Origin: Harmothoe impar
Lineage: Eukaryota > Annelida > Polychaeta > Phyllodocida > Polynoidae
Direction of reading: 5' to 3'
DNA: 64,000 nucleotides
NCBI GenBank assembly: GCA_947462335.1
Contig: OX381709.1
Location: 82,088,622 to 82,152,621 of the forward strand
The translations under genes and the position numbers were made by a program. Shown here piece after piece: positions 9,960 through 20,640 of this stretch; position 1 is the first letter of the stretch; each line of letters begins with the position of its first letter. Below the pieces are notes generated by a model, which worked only from the letters and a program-made list of their open reading frames with translations, did no database searches and was not told the DNA's origin.

Positions 9960-10086
9960 GGCTTCGCATTGTTTCATGATAAATGCCATGGAATAGTTCA
10001 TGAATCATGCATGGATCAATTTATGATGACCTAGATACCCCTTTATGCCATGCCTGAATAGAACAATGAGTCTGGGCTAATCTGCA
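9960..10086. repeat. Degenerate copy of block d end, interrupted by a foldback
   Basis: The words CAATTTATGATGACCTAGATACCCC and AATAGAACAATGAGTCTGGGCTAA match 11,480-11,560 and, more weakly, the block d text near 26,000, 42,370, 49,030 and 60,330. The following foldback at 10087 interrupts this repeat before its GGATGATGCC continuation at about 10,694. Confidence 0.55.
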
Positions 10087-10694
10087 TTATTATACCTAGC
10101 ATATGATAGTCCTATCTCTTAACCATTGAAACTCATATGCCCACCCCAGTGGCGTATTACGGCAATACGCCCACCCAGTGGGCGTATTGGGTAGTGTCAC
10201 GTGACCAGCAGTCGGCCAATCACAGCACAGCTAAGCTGAAGCAGATTTCACTCGAAACTGTCCCCGATTGCCGATTTTTGTACCGATTTTTCACAGATAT
10301 TCAGCACATTTCTTATAGTTTAATGACGGGAAACTGTAAGTAGGATATGCGGGCATGCGTATATAACTTTACAGAATGTAAATCGGATCAGAAATAAGTT
10401 TTACAGACCAAAATCTTCCCTGAAAGAGAGGAGACACCTTGTGGCGAAGAGGGGAACTAGGAAGCAAAACACTGGGCGATCGGCCCGATTTTTGCCGATG
10501 TTTGCAAATATATGCCATTCTTTGGATCATTTATAAGTTCTGATCGGTATGACTATCATATGCTAGGTATAATAAATCAAAAACATAACTTGTGAGCATA
10601 GCAGAGGCCTGCGGCCTCCTCTGAGGCCCAGCGAAAATCCACTCATGGCATAAAGCTTCTCATATGCTCACTCGTTATGTTTTTGCTTATTATT
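10087..10694. mobile_element. Compound foldback: 25-bp perfect ends plus adjoining second hairpin
   Basis: A perfect 25-bp inverted pair, beginning TTATTATACCTAGCATATGA, lies at 10087-10111 and 10551-10575. Overlapping its right end, a second pair at 10569-10600 and 10663-10694 (TAACTTGTGAGCATA against TATGCTCACTCGTTA) forms another hairpin around a GAGGCC-rich loop. The whole 608 bp is missing from the related repeat at about 11,560, where CATTATT runs straight into GGTTGATGC. The interior has GGGCGTATT-type repeats near 10,150-10,190 and no protein. Confidence 0.7.
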
Positions 10695-11616
10695 GGATGA
10701 TGCCGTTTGCATGGCATTCTGCAGCCCTCCTCTGCGCCTTGTTGTATAGGATTAGTTCATTGTGTGACAGGATGCAGAATTGTCTTCAATATCCATTTTT
10801 GCCATTACCTTCACCCACTGGCATGCAATTTATAATAAGCTATACTACTTAAATCAACCAAGAATACACCAAGACTATAAAAGGGGTGCCCTGCTGGAGG
10901 GGGGCCCTGATAAGAGACTACATTCATAGACCATTCTCTATCAAGCTCTGCACTGCCACCTGCCATAATTTGTTATGACGACCTAGGTCATCAATATGAC
11001 GAGCTTCAGTTTCTCTAGGTTTTCAGTTTAGATTCAGCTCATGCCTTGACCTCATTTCTCCCTCGTTGAGTTTGTCCCTTTCCTCCCTCGAGTGGCTGGC
11101 CCTGAGTGCGCATGCTTATTATAAGAAGAAGTAGTTTTTCAGACCTGAGCATCTCCCACTCAGCCTCTCTGCTGCTGTCATGGTATTTTAGTCATTGGTT
11201 TGTCATTTAATATTTTGACACCTAAAGTTAAGCTTCAGATAAATCTCTCATTTTCAAAATAGGCATAAAACTGACTGATTAAAGATCGAACTCAGGGGTG
11301 AACAAACCCTCCATTATCTTTTAAATGTAAGGGCTTTTGGGATGATGTTCTAGGCTCAATTGGTGCCATAACTCCATGAATTTGGCAGACCTACTGTAAT
11401 AATTTTTATTATTTAAATTTACAATAATTCCTACCAATTGTTTGATGAAAAACACTGCACAATGGTTGATGAACCATGCAGGGATAAATTTATGATGACC
11501 TGAATACCCCTTCATGCCATGTTTGAATAGAACAATGGGCTTAGGCTAGCTAATATGCATTATTGGTTGATGCTGTGTGGCTTTATGCAGCCTTCCATCT
11601 GTCTATATTCTGCTAA
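10695..11616. other. Degenerate copies of blocks d and e
   Basis: No gene is seen. The text near 10,700-10,760 resembles block d (GGCATTCTGCAGCC, TAGTTCATTGTGTG). The text near 11,030-11,110 resembles block e (TTCAGCTCATGCCTTG, CTCCCTCG). The 11,450-11,600 segment is a second block d copy. These copies are much more diverged than those in units 2 to 4 and point to an older round of duplication. Confidence 0.5.
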
Positions 11617-11886
11617 GGCCACTAATAAAAAGTTGTCTTTCATCACCACGCGCATCATACAAATCATATGTTTTGTCAGCTTATGCTGCCAGTAAGGAAT
11701 AAAATGCATCATAAGAACTTTTTAAATTTGTTGATCAATAAAGTCTGAATTGATCACGAAAAGTCCAAATTCCCCTATATGTATTTAAGCCCTGAGGTAA
11801 AATAAAGAGAAAAAAATATACAAAAAAGGCCTCGTCAAATTTTTCACTGCTTGAGGATGAGAAACAACTCTTTTATTTGAGAGGCC
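11617..11886. mobile_element. 270-bp second copy of the GGCCACTCA / TAA MITE
   Basis: It starts GGCCACTAATAAAAAGTTG and ends TTTATTTGAGAGGCC, with inner CTTTCATCACCACGCG and TGAGGATGAGAAACAAC. TAA flanks both sides (11614-11616 and 11887-11889). It shares the CGCGTGCATCAT / CGCGCATCAT core with the copy at 8208. There is no coding frame. Confidence 0.75.
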
Positions 11887-12199
11887 TAACAATGAATCAC
11901 TGTGGGATTAGATGTACTGCTCTACAGCAAACACCAGGTCTGTGACCTCACTGCCATATAATAAAACCTTTGCACCCTCTTATAGAGACCCAGTACCTTC
12001 TCTATTCCCCATACCTCCTTCAACTACTGGTACATTAATTGTACCATATAATGCCAAGTATTAAATCTGATGATTCCCAACTTATTATTCAGTAGCCATC
12101 CTCCCATCAAAAGAGCAGTCTACTAAAAAAGCTGCTGCTTTAGTTGTTTTAGTCTACACTATACACTTTCAGAAGCTGCACAGTAAGTTATATTGACAG

Positions 12200-12663
12200 C
12201 TAAGGTCATATTCATGGCGAAAAAGCTACATAAGAATCAATTTGATGTAGAAATACATGTAACACCAGAGAGCAATTGAATAATTGCAAAAGCACTCTCC
12301 CATTTCCTATGATAAACTACTTCCTGAAGCAGTCTCTACCTCCCAGCTGCACTCTTACTGTCAGGCAACCCACTGTGTTTCATTAACTGCTGACAGCTTG
12401 CCACTGATTGGTGACCCAGGGAAAGGTCATGTGGTCATATATGTGCCAATATGCCCCCAATCTACTATATCAGGCTGAAGGAGGAATAGCTGCTGTTGCA
12501 TTGACACACCTTCATATTTACTACCAATGCTTTACAGGTGTAAAGAGAATTAAACCCAGGCTCAGGACCTTTACATTGTTGGAGAAAGAATCCAAATATA
12601 TTAAATCCCCACCAGGTCTCCCGGATCACGCAGCCTCCCCTCCCACATGTATGCTTATACCGC
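12200..12663. repeat. Junction of block b directly to late block c, unit 1
   Basis: 12,205-12,265 (AGCTAAGGTCAT, AATCAATTTGATGTAGAAATA) matches block b at 22,180 and 38,545. From about 12,270 the text switches to late block c (CCATTTCCTATGATAAACTA) as at 24,030. The intervening tRNA-bearing part is absent. Unit 1 therefore may be a fusion of two partial units. Confidence 0.65.
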
Positions 12664-12800
12664 CCCAGTAAACAAAAAACGTTATATAACATTTTATAAC
12701 GTTATATAACGTTTTTCTGAGTCTCCTCACTATGGCATAACGTTATATAAAGTTTTAAAACGTTATTTTGACGTAAAATAATGCTTTTTTGTTAGCTGGG
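12664..12800. mobile_element. 137-bp MITE, CCCAG ends, GC target duplication proved by empty site
   Basis: This is the same family as 7221. The left end is CCCAGTAAACAAAAAACG and the right end is TTTTTTGTTAGCTGGG. The interrupted sequence reads ATACCGC, element, GCCCCTTTAGAG. Unit 2 at about 24,451 has the empty site ATACCGCCCCTTGAGAG, so GC was duplicated. A 15-bp direct repeat (GGCAAGCCTATCATG) lies downstream at about 12,829-12,857. Confidence 0.92.
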
Positions 12801-12802
12801 GC

Positions 12803-13559
12803 CCCTTTAGAGCGTCAATGTCAAAGGCAAGCCTATCATGGCAAGCCTATCATGGTGAGAAGTTCCATGGCTATGTATAAGAGCATATTACCATGATTTG
12901 ATCCTAGATATCATAGTGCCCACTGCTATATTGGTTGGTGTGTGGCTAGGATACGCAGGAAACATGGGATACTTTAAAGCATCACTCTCACCATTAACAT
13001 GCCATTTGTTATTTGAGTAGAACAGTACTACGAAAGGCACATGTAGATCCTAGATGAGATTGCGGCCTTCAGGGCTAGCTGAAGGGCTGGATGTGTGGCT
13101 GACACTGATATTGTTCTCTGCATTATCTGAAATATATATAGTCTTAGTCTTGAATTAAGACAGTCAAATTATTCTCTGCGTTATCTTAATACAATTTCAC
13201 TGTAATCTTAATTCTAAGATTTAAGTTTGTACATTTAAAATAATGCACAAAATAATGTCCACGTCCCAAGGGGTGTGGCTGACATGTAAGGTCTAGTTCC
13301 AAACCTGCCCTGGCAAATGTCATTATGTATAGAACAAGCCCTACCCAATATAACACATACTTGTGGCACCAAGCTATTGTTGAATATTCATGACAATGGT
13401 CTGTGTATGACCTAATCCCTAGAGTGCCCAGCTAGGAGGTCCTGCTATACAAGGCTTTAGACTACAGTCTGCAGGGTATCCCTATATCAGCCTCATGCAT
13501 ATCAAGGTGATGCGGGCAGAGTGTTATTGCCATCTCGATCCCAGGCAGGCATTCACACG
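12803..13559. repeat. Block d, unit 1, first half
   Basis: It aligns with 24,460-25,297, 40,715-41,672 and 59,150-59,619. Shared words are GTGTGTGGCTAGGATACGCAG, TAGTTCCAAACCTGCC, TATTGTTGAATATTCATGAC and CTCATGCATATCAAGGTGATG. Unit 1 lacks about 100 bp present in the others between TCATTATGTA and GTATGGAACA. No gene is seen. Confidence 0.7.
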
Positions 13560-13757
13560 TTAACCATTTAAGGGAAGCATATCCTTGTGATTAACTTGCC
13601 AGTGCTGCAGGCAAGCATTATGCTGACCCTATGAGGTTGAGACACTCCATTATAGTGTCATCATGTTTCGGGAAGTACTGCATAAGTTCAAGCATCATAC
13701 TGAGTGTACTGAGTTGGTAAACTCCATAAAGTCTGTATGATGCTTGAATGCATTGAA
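13560..13757. mobile_element. TTAA-flanked palindromic MITE, block d copy (unit 1, right end lost)
   Basis: It starts TTAACCATTTAAGGGAAGC, then has GCCAGTGCTGCAGGCAAGCA, TATGCTGACCCTATGAGG and TGATGCTTGAATGCA words. Orthologous copies start at 25298, 41673, 48261 and 59620. Here the right terminal GCAGCCCTTAA-like end is replaced by block e text. Confidence 0.6.
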
Positions 13758-14427
13758 TCCATTACATTGGACTTATTTCTATGGATAATTTACTTCCTGA
13801 GATATTTCTTACATTTTCCAATTTGAGGAAGTCAGCGCTGAGAGTAAGCTTAGTATTTAAACAGTTATAGCACCCTCCCAGCAAGTCTGGGTAGTTTCTT
13901 AGTTTCCCATACCTCCCCAATAATCTGACAATAACAGAAATGGGTTGAACTGTTGACCCCTTCTCTATCATTCTATGGTTTCACTGCTATATATGTTTGA
14001 ACTGGTGTCAGTGTTTTCCCATCACTACACGCTAATCTAACTACAACCACCCAGGCTGTAACTTTCCTCCTCTCCCACCAATAGCTCTGGCTCTGTTTTC
14101 CAATTCAACTCACGACTCAGTCTAGTTTTTACATCAATGGGTTTGCCTCAATTCCTCCTCTGGTTACAATGCCTCACCCTGATTACACATGCCTTCTGGA
14201 GAAAGTGGTTGTTTTCATGCTGGATTTAAATTTAGCTGCACCCCTGGGCCAAAGCAATTCATGAATATCTTCACACCTAAATCAAAATAAGTATACTGAC
14301 TTAGAAAACCCCTTTGATTCTATCTAGTGAAACAAATATTTAACACGGGGAACTGTTTCAGGCTATAATGGCAAGCTGGTGTACAGTCCTTGTATAATTT
14401 AGCCGAGGCCTTAAATTACCACATTTT
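13758..14427. other. Block e, unit 1: pyrimidine-rich spacer
   Basis: It aligns with about 26,130-26,720, 42,700-43,260 and 49,330-49,650 (words AATTCAACTCA, CTCCTCTGGTTACAATGCCT, CACCCTGATTACAC, GGAGAAAGTGGTTGTTTTCA). It holds only short, non-conserved open frames. No gene is supported. Confidence 0.6.
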
Positions 14428-14566
14428 TACAGCCCCAGCAAGTAATCACCAGTGTTACATTCATGCAGGGTGTATTAACCCTGTAGTGTTGGTGGCATGA
14501 GGCATGAATGCATCATGGCAATGAAGGGCATCCCTCATTATAGCACTATGCAGCCCCTATGATGAA
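14428..14566. mobile_element. TTAA palindromic MITE, block f copy (unit 1, left end lost)
   Basis: It retains CAGCCCCAGCAAGTAATCAC, GTAGTGTTGGTGGCATGAGG, GAATGCATCATGGC and the right end TAGCACTATGCAGCCCC. It is nearly identical to 50,510-50,650 and different in detail from the unit 2 and unit 4 copies, one of the clearest signs that unit 1 and late unit 3 are sister copies. Confidence 0.65.
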
Positions 14567-15054
14567 GCCATATCTGACTCTGTTGGCTACTAACTTTCTA
14601 GAAGCCAACATCACTGAACAACTTCCCTGTCCCCACATAACAGTAGCAATGGCCATACAAACTGTGAGAACCCCACCCACCATAGTGACATGAGGGTGAT
14701 GTACGTATCAGTGTGGGAAAATCCCCTTTTAAGGAGCCGTGTTGATCTACCGGAGCCCTTCATACTGTTGAGCATTAGCTTCACCACAGATCTACGGCTT
14801 CCGGAAACAGCCGAGAGCCCCAACTCGTTACCAACACCAATTAGGCTACTCCCTATTCACAAAGACTTAAACTTACTCTTGCGAATCCTGCCGTGATCTG
14901 AACTTTGGCAGGATTTGACCAGTGCTTCTTGTTCTGTAGGGTTCAGAAAGCAGAAAGCGCAATGTACTTTCCGGTTCCTCATATTATCATTCGTCTCATA
15001 CACCTAACAGTACGCTAAGTTTCTCACAATCAACCCCTCTCTCTGCTATTTTGA

Positions 15055-15372
15055 TTTTATTTGATTTTATTTGTTAACTTGGTACAGACAGCATCTTGGG
15101 TAAAGAAACGCTGGTTTCCGTCGTTCACCAGTTGGGCTGAACAGGTACATAATGCCCAGTGGTTAATAACACGTCAAATGTATGATACATGCTACAATTG
15201 GCCTTCGAGGATCGTACCTATACAGGATTTCTTGGAATAACAACTAATACTACACAGATAAGATAACTCGGTATAAAATGAGATGAGATGAGATGGAATG
15301 GTTCAGAACATTTTAAGAACATTTTAAGAAGACATGTGCATGCATACAAATATAGGTATCTGGAATAAAAAT
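15055..15372 (-). mobile_element. 5'-truncated LINE 3' end (CR1/L2-like tail)
   Basis: This ~318-bp insert is absent from the sister copy, where CTCTCTGCTAT joins directly to CTCCAGTATTGTC (about 50,980). Read on the minus strand it ends AACAAATAAAATCAAATAAA with further A-rich tail, that is, a poly(A) signal followed by a short pentanucleotide tail. This is typical of CR1/L2-clade 3' ends. CATCTCATCTCATCTC lies upstream within the insert. No reverse transcriptase sequence remains. The exact clade is inferred only from tail style. Confidence 0.6.
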
Positions 15373-17281
15373 GTCCAGTATTGTCTCAGGACTTATAGTA
15401 ACAGGTTTCCTATAGTATGAGCTGAGAAAAAGCAAAAAGATCCTTTTGAGTTTGGTAGATATAACAAAAAAGGACTCATTCAAGAAAACCATTCATCCCT
15501 ATGCTGGATTCTGAGCACGCACAAGCTTTCTAGAAGATAGTGTGAGATGGCGTATGGGGATTATGAGGACAACAAATAAAAGATAGATGGTGTTGACTTG
15601 TGGTTTGGAATATAACCAGAGGCTCTGTCTATAGGATATCTAGATCATCTACAGTCATCCATACAGTATAACATTGGAACTTCACGGCTGGTTAAAGGCC
15701 ATGGAGTCAGAATCCCAGTACCCGGCTGACTAACCGATTGGAAAATTTATTATAGTTTTTGAACTCACCAGTTTAAACTGTTGACACTGTACTTATTTAA
15801 ATTCTGTCCCCACTTTCCCTTAAACAACTGGGACAAAAAATCCCTTTCCTTCCCAGTTGGAGGTCTTACCTCACCGCAGCCCTATAGCCTATTATTTCTC
15901 CATACTTTCTCTCATACGTCATATCATAAACATTAACTCTAGCATGCAACCACATATGTGAATGGAGAGTCTGAAAGCATTTCTTCCTGACTTCACCTCT
16001 GCATAGATATATATGCCGTCCCCTAAGGCGTTCCCTTAAAAGCAGCTTCCCTTCAGAAATACTTTCAGAAATAACTAGACAAGGATGTTGTATTTTAGTA
16101 ACAAAAATCATTAGCAGTCACAGGTTATCAATCAACAACATTGGCACCTGACTAGCCTAATTTCAGCAGGAAATCTGCCATCCAGAATATCTTGTACTTT
16201 AACTTGGATGATAATGTTTAATACTTCCAGAACATGGTCTAAAACGAACCGTACCCTCATCTGAACCTGTTTTGCCCACTTCACTAGATTCTAATTCCAG
16301 ACTATGTTCTTTTAGTCAGCCCTTGCCCTGTCACTCGGGATAAGGCCTAGCCAATTTCAGCAACACCAATCCTGGACTATTTACCCATTGATCAGGACAT
16401 GGGGAAATGGGTCTCTGATCTAAGAGAGAGTAATTGCTGGAGTTCAAAGAAGCCAGGTGTGTTTACCCTACATCTATGTACATCACATATATGTTCAAAC
16501 TAATCACATGTGTAATTTTAAAGAAGAGTGATATACAAGGTGTGTCATTAGAAGTAAAATATCAAAATTGGATGAATAGAAATCATCCTCTCAGCCTCTT
16601 TGCACAAAATCAGTGTTATGCTATCATGCCTTGTTATGCCACTCTTGACTCAATCTCGATGATTTCTCTCATTTCTAAGTATACAATGACACTAACAAGC
16701 TGGTCAATCAAGTTTTTCATCCAAAAGTGTAAATACTCCTTTGGGCATTGTCCAAAAGTATATGGGAAAATATTTTCCATGAATTATTATACAGCAATCA
16801 CTCTATGGATTTTTCAATTGCAATATTTAAATCTCCATCATTGAACACAGTATTAGGCCTTTGCACAACTTGCAAATTCAAATGAAAAAGACAGGGCTAC
16901 AAATTTCTAGGAGACCTATCAGTGTGTCAGAAATAGGGGGAAAATACTAATGAGGGGAGAACAAACCCTGTCACTTTCTCCACGTCAGCTCATTTTACCT
17001 AAAGGTGCCCTCAGGGGGTGTAGCCAATTGTAGCTCTACCAACAATGTTTCTTGATGACTCTCAGGGAAGAGGATAAGAAAAAAAGACCTGTGCCACCAG
17101 GTTTGTTTGTCAATCAAAATGCAAAATGTAAATTTCCTTTCATGTGCAATTGGGCTAATGAGTTCAATTGATATCTCATCTGATGCCATATATGAATGAT
17201 AAACTGAAAGTTATAAAGAAACAGCTTAAATGTTATTGTAAGATTTGAAACGCTTTGGTGACAACAACTCTCACATTTCTC
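15373..17281. repeat. Block g, unit 1
   Basis: It aligns with 27,790-29,460, 46,630-48,190, 50,980-52,890 and 62,070-63,070. It is closest to 50,980-52,890 (shared AAACAACTGGGAC and AAATCCCTTTCCTTCC variants). No credible gene is present: open frames at 15866-16111 and 16434-16844 are broken in other copies. A 39-bp stretch present in units 2 and 3 is missing at about 16,930 and reappears inverted at 17282. Confidence 0.75.
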
Positions 17282-17320
17282 ACAGTTACAGATCAATTTA
17301 AAAGTTTTGATTATTAACAA
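17282..17320 (-). repeat. Inverted 39-bp copy of a block g sequence, at a LINE 5' junction
   Basis: ACAGTTACAGATCAATTTAA and the following 19 bases are the exact reverse complement of 29,180-29,218 in unit 2. In unit 1 the forward copy is missing from its normal place (junction at about 16,930, GTGTCA|GAAATA). It directly abuts the LINE tail insert at 17321. Confidence 0.85.
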
Positions 17321-17529
17321 AACTAATACATATACTATCATACTAAGTCATGGCTCTAAGTCAATGCCCCCTCTTTTACATTTTTATTTTTTGCTTATAT
17401 GTACTATGAAGCCTTATCTGTTCATATCATGTATGCATTCCATTAACTGGAATAAGGAGAATACAGGTCTCTGACCTACCATCTTTCCAGTATAAATAAA
17501 TGAAAATTCAATTCAATTCAATTCAATTC
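17321..17529 (+). mobile_element. 5'-truncated LINE 3' end with (AATTC)n tail
   Basis: The insert lies between CACATTTCT and CTGTTTAGTAGAATG, which are contiguous in the sister copy at about 52,895. It ends AGTATAAATAAATGAAAATT followed by about four AATTC repeats, a poly(A) signal plus pentanucleotide tail as in CR1/L2-type retrotransposons. No coding part remains. Confidence 0.65.
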
Positions 17530-19439
17530 TGTTTAGTAGAATGTCTCATGTTTTGATGTTAGACATTAAGTGACGATGGTTGACATACATTCACCAGTCA
17601 CTGCATTTGCTCAGTTCTCTGACTGTCACATAACTGAAGCATAAATGTTTATATGGAATTTTATCAACTGGCAAATAATTTACATGATATTTGAGCTGCT
17701 CATGTTTCCATGTAAGACAATGAGTGTATGGTCAATTATCAACTTACACCAGGTCACTGTGTTTGCTCAGTTCCCTGAACAAACATAGAGACTGTGTCAC
17801 ATGACAACAGGCAATGTTTGTTTTACTCATCGATCCACTATCCTGAATGTACCACATACTCAGCTGACCTAGAGCCATCACCCATTTTCTTACTCACCAG
17901 GGGCTGGTGTCAGTATTAGGTTGCTAGCGGTAATGGGAAAAGGCATCAATTGTCAGTCAGGACAGAAAAAGGAATATACTTCTAAACTTTCAGGCTGACA
18001 AATTTCCCTTTTCACCGATTATTCATGCTTGAAAAAATGTTGTGTGCTATTTATCTGTATCATTGAATTGTATGCACTGCCAGTGTATAAAACATGCAAA
18101 CATATAGAAACAAGTCAAATTAAATGAGCATACCCTTACCCAGCCTCCCAATTTCACACTTGATAAGAATCTTGTTTAATATTGTGCTTGTCATGTTAGC
18201 TCAGCGATGTAAATCCAATCATTGGCAGCTGGCAGATCCTGTGTTTTAAAGCATTGATCCAATGTCTCTGGGTAGGAGGCTGAGCCAGTTATCCTTGGAT
18301 CCCAGTGTTGCAGTAAAGGCCTTGGTCTCAGTTTACAGACTACACAAGGTGCCGCTGACAGTGACACAGATTACATTCCTCAGGAACAAGTCTCTCTAAA
18401 TGCCAATCCACCCTCCCTCCTTCACAGTCTCTCCATTTGAGGTAAAGAGGTCTCTACACTACCAGCCTTTTACTTGAGATGATAATGGACAATTCAATTT
18501 ATGAAAGACTTTTTTGTGAAGCTTTCATCACATTTACAAATATAAGAGGTAATTAGTAGATTAATCCGGGCTAAGTGAATTTCATCTGATATCTTGAATT
18601 CCGAGAGGTTTTATTATAATTATTGCTTGCAATGAAGGTAATCTGCATCTGAAAACAGTTTTTTACTGATATCTATAAGTTTACTCTGTCTTGGCTCAGT
18701 GATATACCTCGGAAGGTGTAAACCGCTTTTTACTTAAACCAAAGCACACCCTCTTCTTTACACTAACAATCTAACCCCATGTCCCCATAGTAAAGGCAAT
18801 TAGTGTTTTTAGTAGGTAAGATTAGAAATACATGGATCAATTGGTTAAGTGGCTCTAGCGTTAATTAGTTAAGTGGCGTCAAAGTGTTGAGTAAACTGCT
18901 GGGAAATGAAATAAAAAGCTTCAGAGCCGCGCTAATGTGTCACCCTCTGCATCGCCCTCTGCCTCTCACTTATGTGAGGTAATAGTGAAAATGTGCCAGT
19001 CACTAGCAGTGCTAAGTAATCCTGACTGACTGCCTGCATGCATACCAAATGGTCAGGGAGTCCCAGGGATCATTTAGTGAGCTATAAGAGATGTCTGGGC
19101 TGCTCACAAGCCTGAGAAATTGCATTCAGAAAATAAGAATAGAAATGGAAAGCAGCGACAATGAGCCTTAGGGTTCATAGTTTATAGTAGGGTTATTATC
19201 TACAATATCAATAATCAGTGTTTGAGTACTGTAGGTGAAAATACAAGGAACAATTTGTAGAGCACCTTATTGTTGATTTGTTTTGTGGCATTAACGTGAA
19301 GAGAAAGCTGCTTGGAATATAACAGGCTTAGAGCCATGTTAAAGGGGCATTCTCACCACTTAACCATATAGAAGACTAGAACAGTACTAGAATTGTGAGT
19401 GGGATACGCTTGGTGATTATGCCATGTTAATGTATGGAT
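17530..19439. repeat. Block h, unit 1 (most conserved block)
   Basis: It aligns with 29,480-33,255 (unit 2, with insertion), 52,900-54,810 and 63,090-64,000. The part at 18,640-19,015 is the most conserved text in the window, with CTGTCTTGGCTCAG, ATACCTCGGAAG, TTTAGTAGGTAAGATTAG and CATCGCCCTCTGCCTCTCAC nearly unchanged in three copies. I see no open frame or RNA fold explaining it. Confidence 0.7.
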
Positions 19440-20640
19440 AGCCCTCTTCCCCTTGCTGGTGTTGGGTGTTGATAGTGGTGTAGTGATGGTGACAATGTGT
19501 CAGACTCTGGCAGCTTCAACTTGCCCTGACTTACTGCCTGCATGCATACAAAGTAGTCTGGGTGTGTCAGGAGAGACTGTTTGGGGCTATACAGGATATC
19601 TAAGCTGCTGACGAGGCTGACAAGCAGTTACTTGTTGAATGGCTTTCTGAGATGTTGATGAGGATGAAGATTTTTAGAGGCCCAAGAATGTCTGATGCAG
19701 AAGAGTGCTGCTGTGCTGAGGTCAGAAATCATCTCAGAGTTCAAACTGAGGAGTGTATGGACCAACACACAGAGCAGCTTCAGAGTAGCTCACAGAAAAG
19801 GTCTCAGTAGCTCAAGGCACCAATACTTAGAGCTGTGCCCAAAGTCACAGACTAGATGCTCCCCCTAGCTAAATATACCCTGCTACACATCTATGGCTGT
19901 GTCTGCCATATCTGTGAAAGAGCTGAGAGACTCAGGAGGAGGGTATTGTTGTGCTCAGCTCAAAGGAATAGACTAGCTCCTACAGATCACTTCTCAGCAT
20001 GTGGACCAACACACTGATCAGCTCACAGGGGGGTCTGAGCAGCTCAATGCATGACAGACACAGCCCTACACAGAGCCTGCCCCACATACACACAACGTCT
20101 GCCTGCATGCAGGTAGGGAGGGGCTCAGAGGGAGGCCAGCCATAGAGGTTTGTACACCGAGACAGCCCCAGATACACACAACCTCTGCCTGCATGCAGAT
20201 AGGGATGGGGCCCAGCAGGACCCACCACAGAGGCATGTCCATATTGCTACTCTAGCCTACTCTGGAGCATGCACTTCCTTATCTAGACTGAGGGAAGTCT
20301 ACAGAATGCAATATTTGACTGCACACACTGCACGGCTGCAAGTCTGCATTGCATGCACAATACGGAAGTGTGGCCTGCTGAGGGTACAATTGCATTCCAT
20401 GAGCACTCTGTAAACACGAACAGCGCTGCCTGCCATCCAACACCTATACACATACACATACACAGGTACACATGGGACATACCACTCTCCCTGGCAGGTG
20501 TTCCAGGCACGTTAAACCCATTACCTGCTCCAACATAGACATCTGTGTGTGGTAGTTCTGGGACCTGCTCTCCTACCCTCATCACATACTAAGTGGATTC
20601 CAGTGTCAATACAGATACAGTAGTCACAGAGACTATAACC
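19440..20640. repeat. Block i, unit 1: short tandem repeats
   Basis: It aligns with 33,400-35,460 and 54,815-56,165. Two tandem copies of an ~85-bp unit (CCCCAGATACACACAACCTC, CTGCCTGCATGCAG) lie at about 20,079-20,250. GGACCAACACACAGAGCAGC recurs at 19,760 and 20,000. A CATACA microsatellite lies at about 20,448-20,470. Short open frames here are by-products of repeats. Confidence 0.65.

Noticed and set aside
10140..10200. CCCAGTGGGCGTATTGG as another end of the CCCAG transposon family
   Set aside because: No inverted partner or 2-bp duplication is found. It lies inside the foldback at 10087 and forms a local GGGCGTATT repeat.
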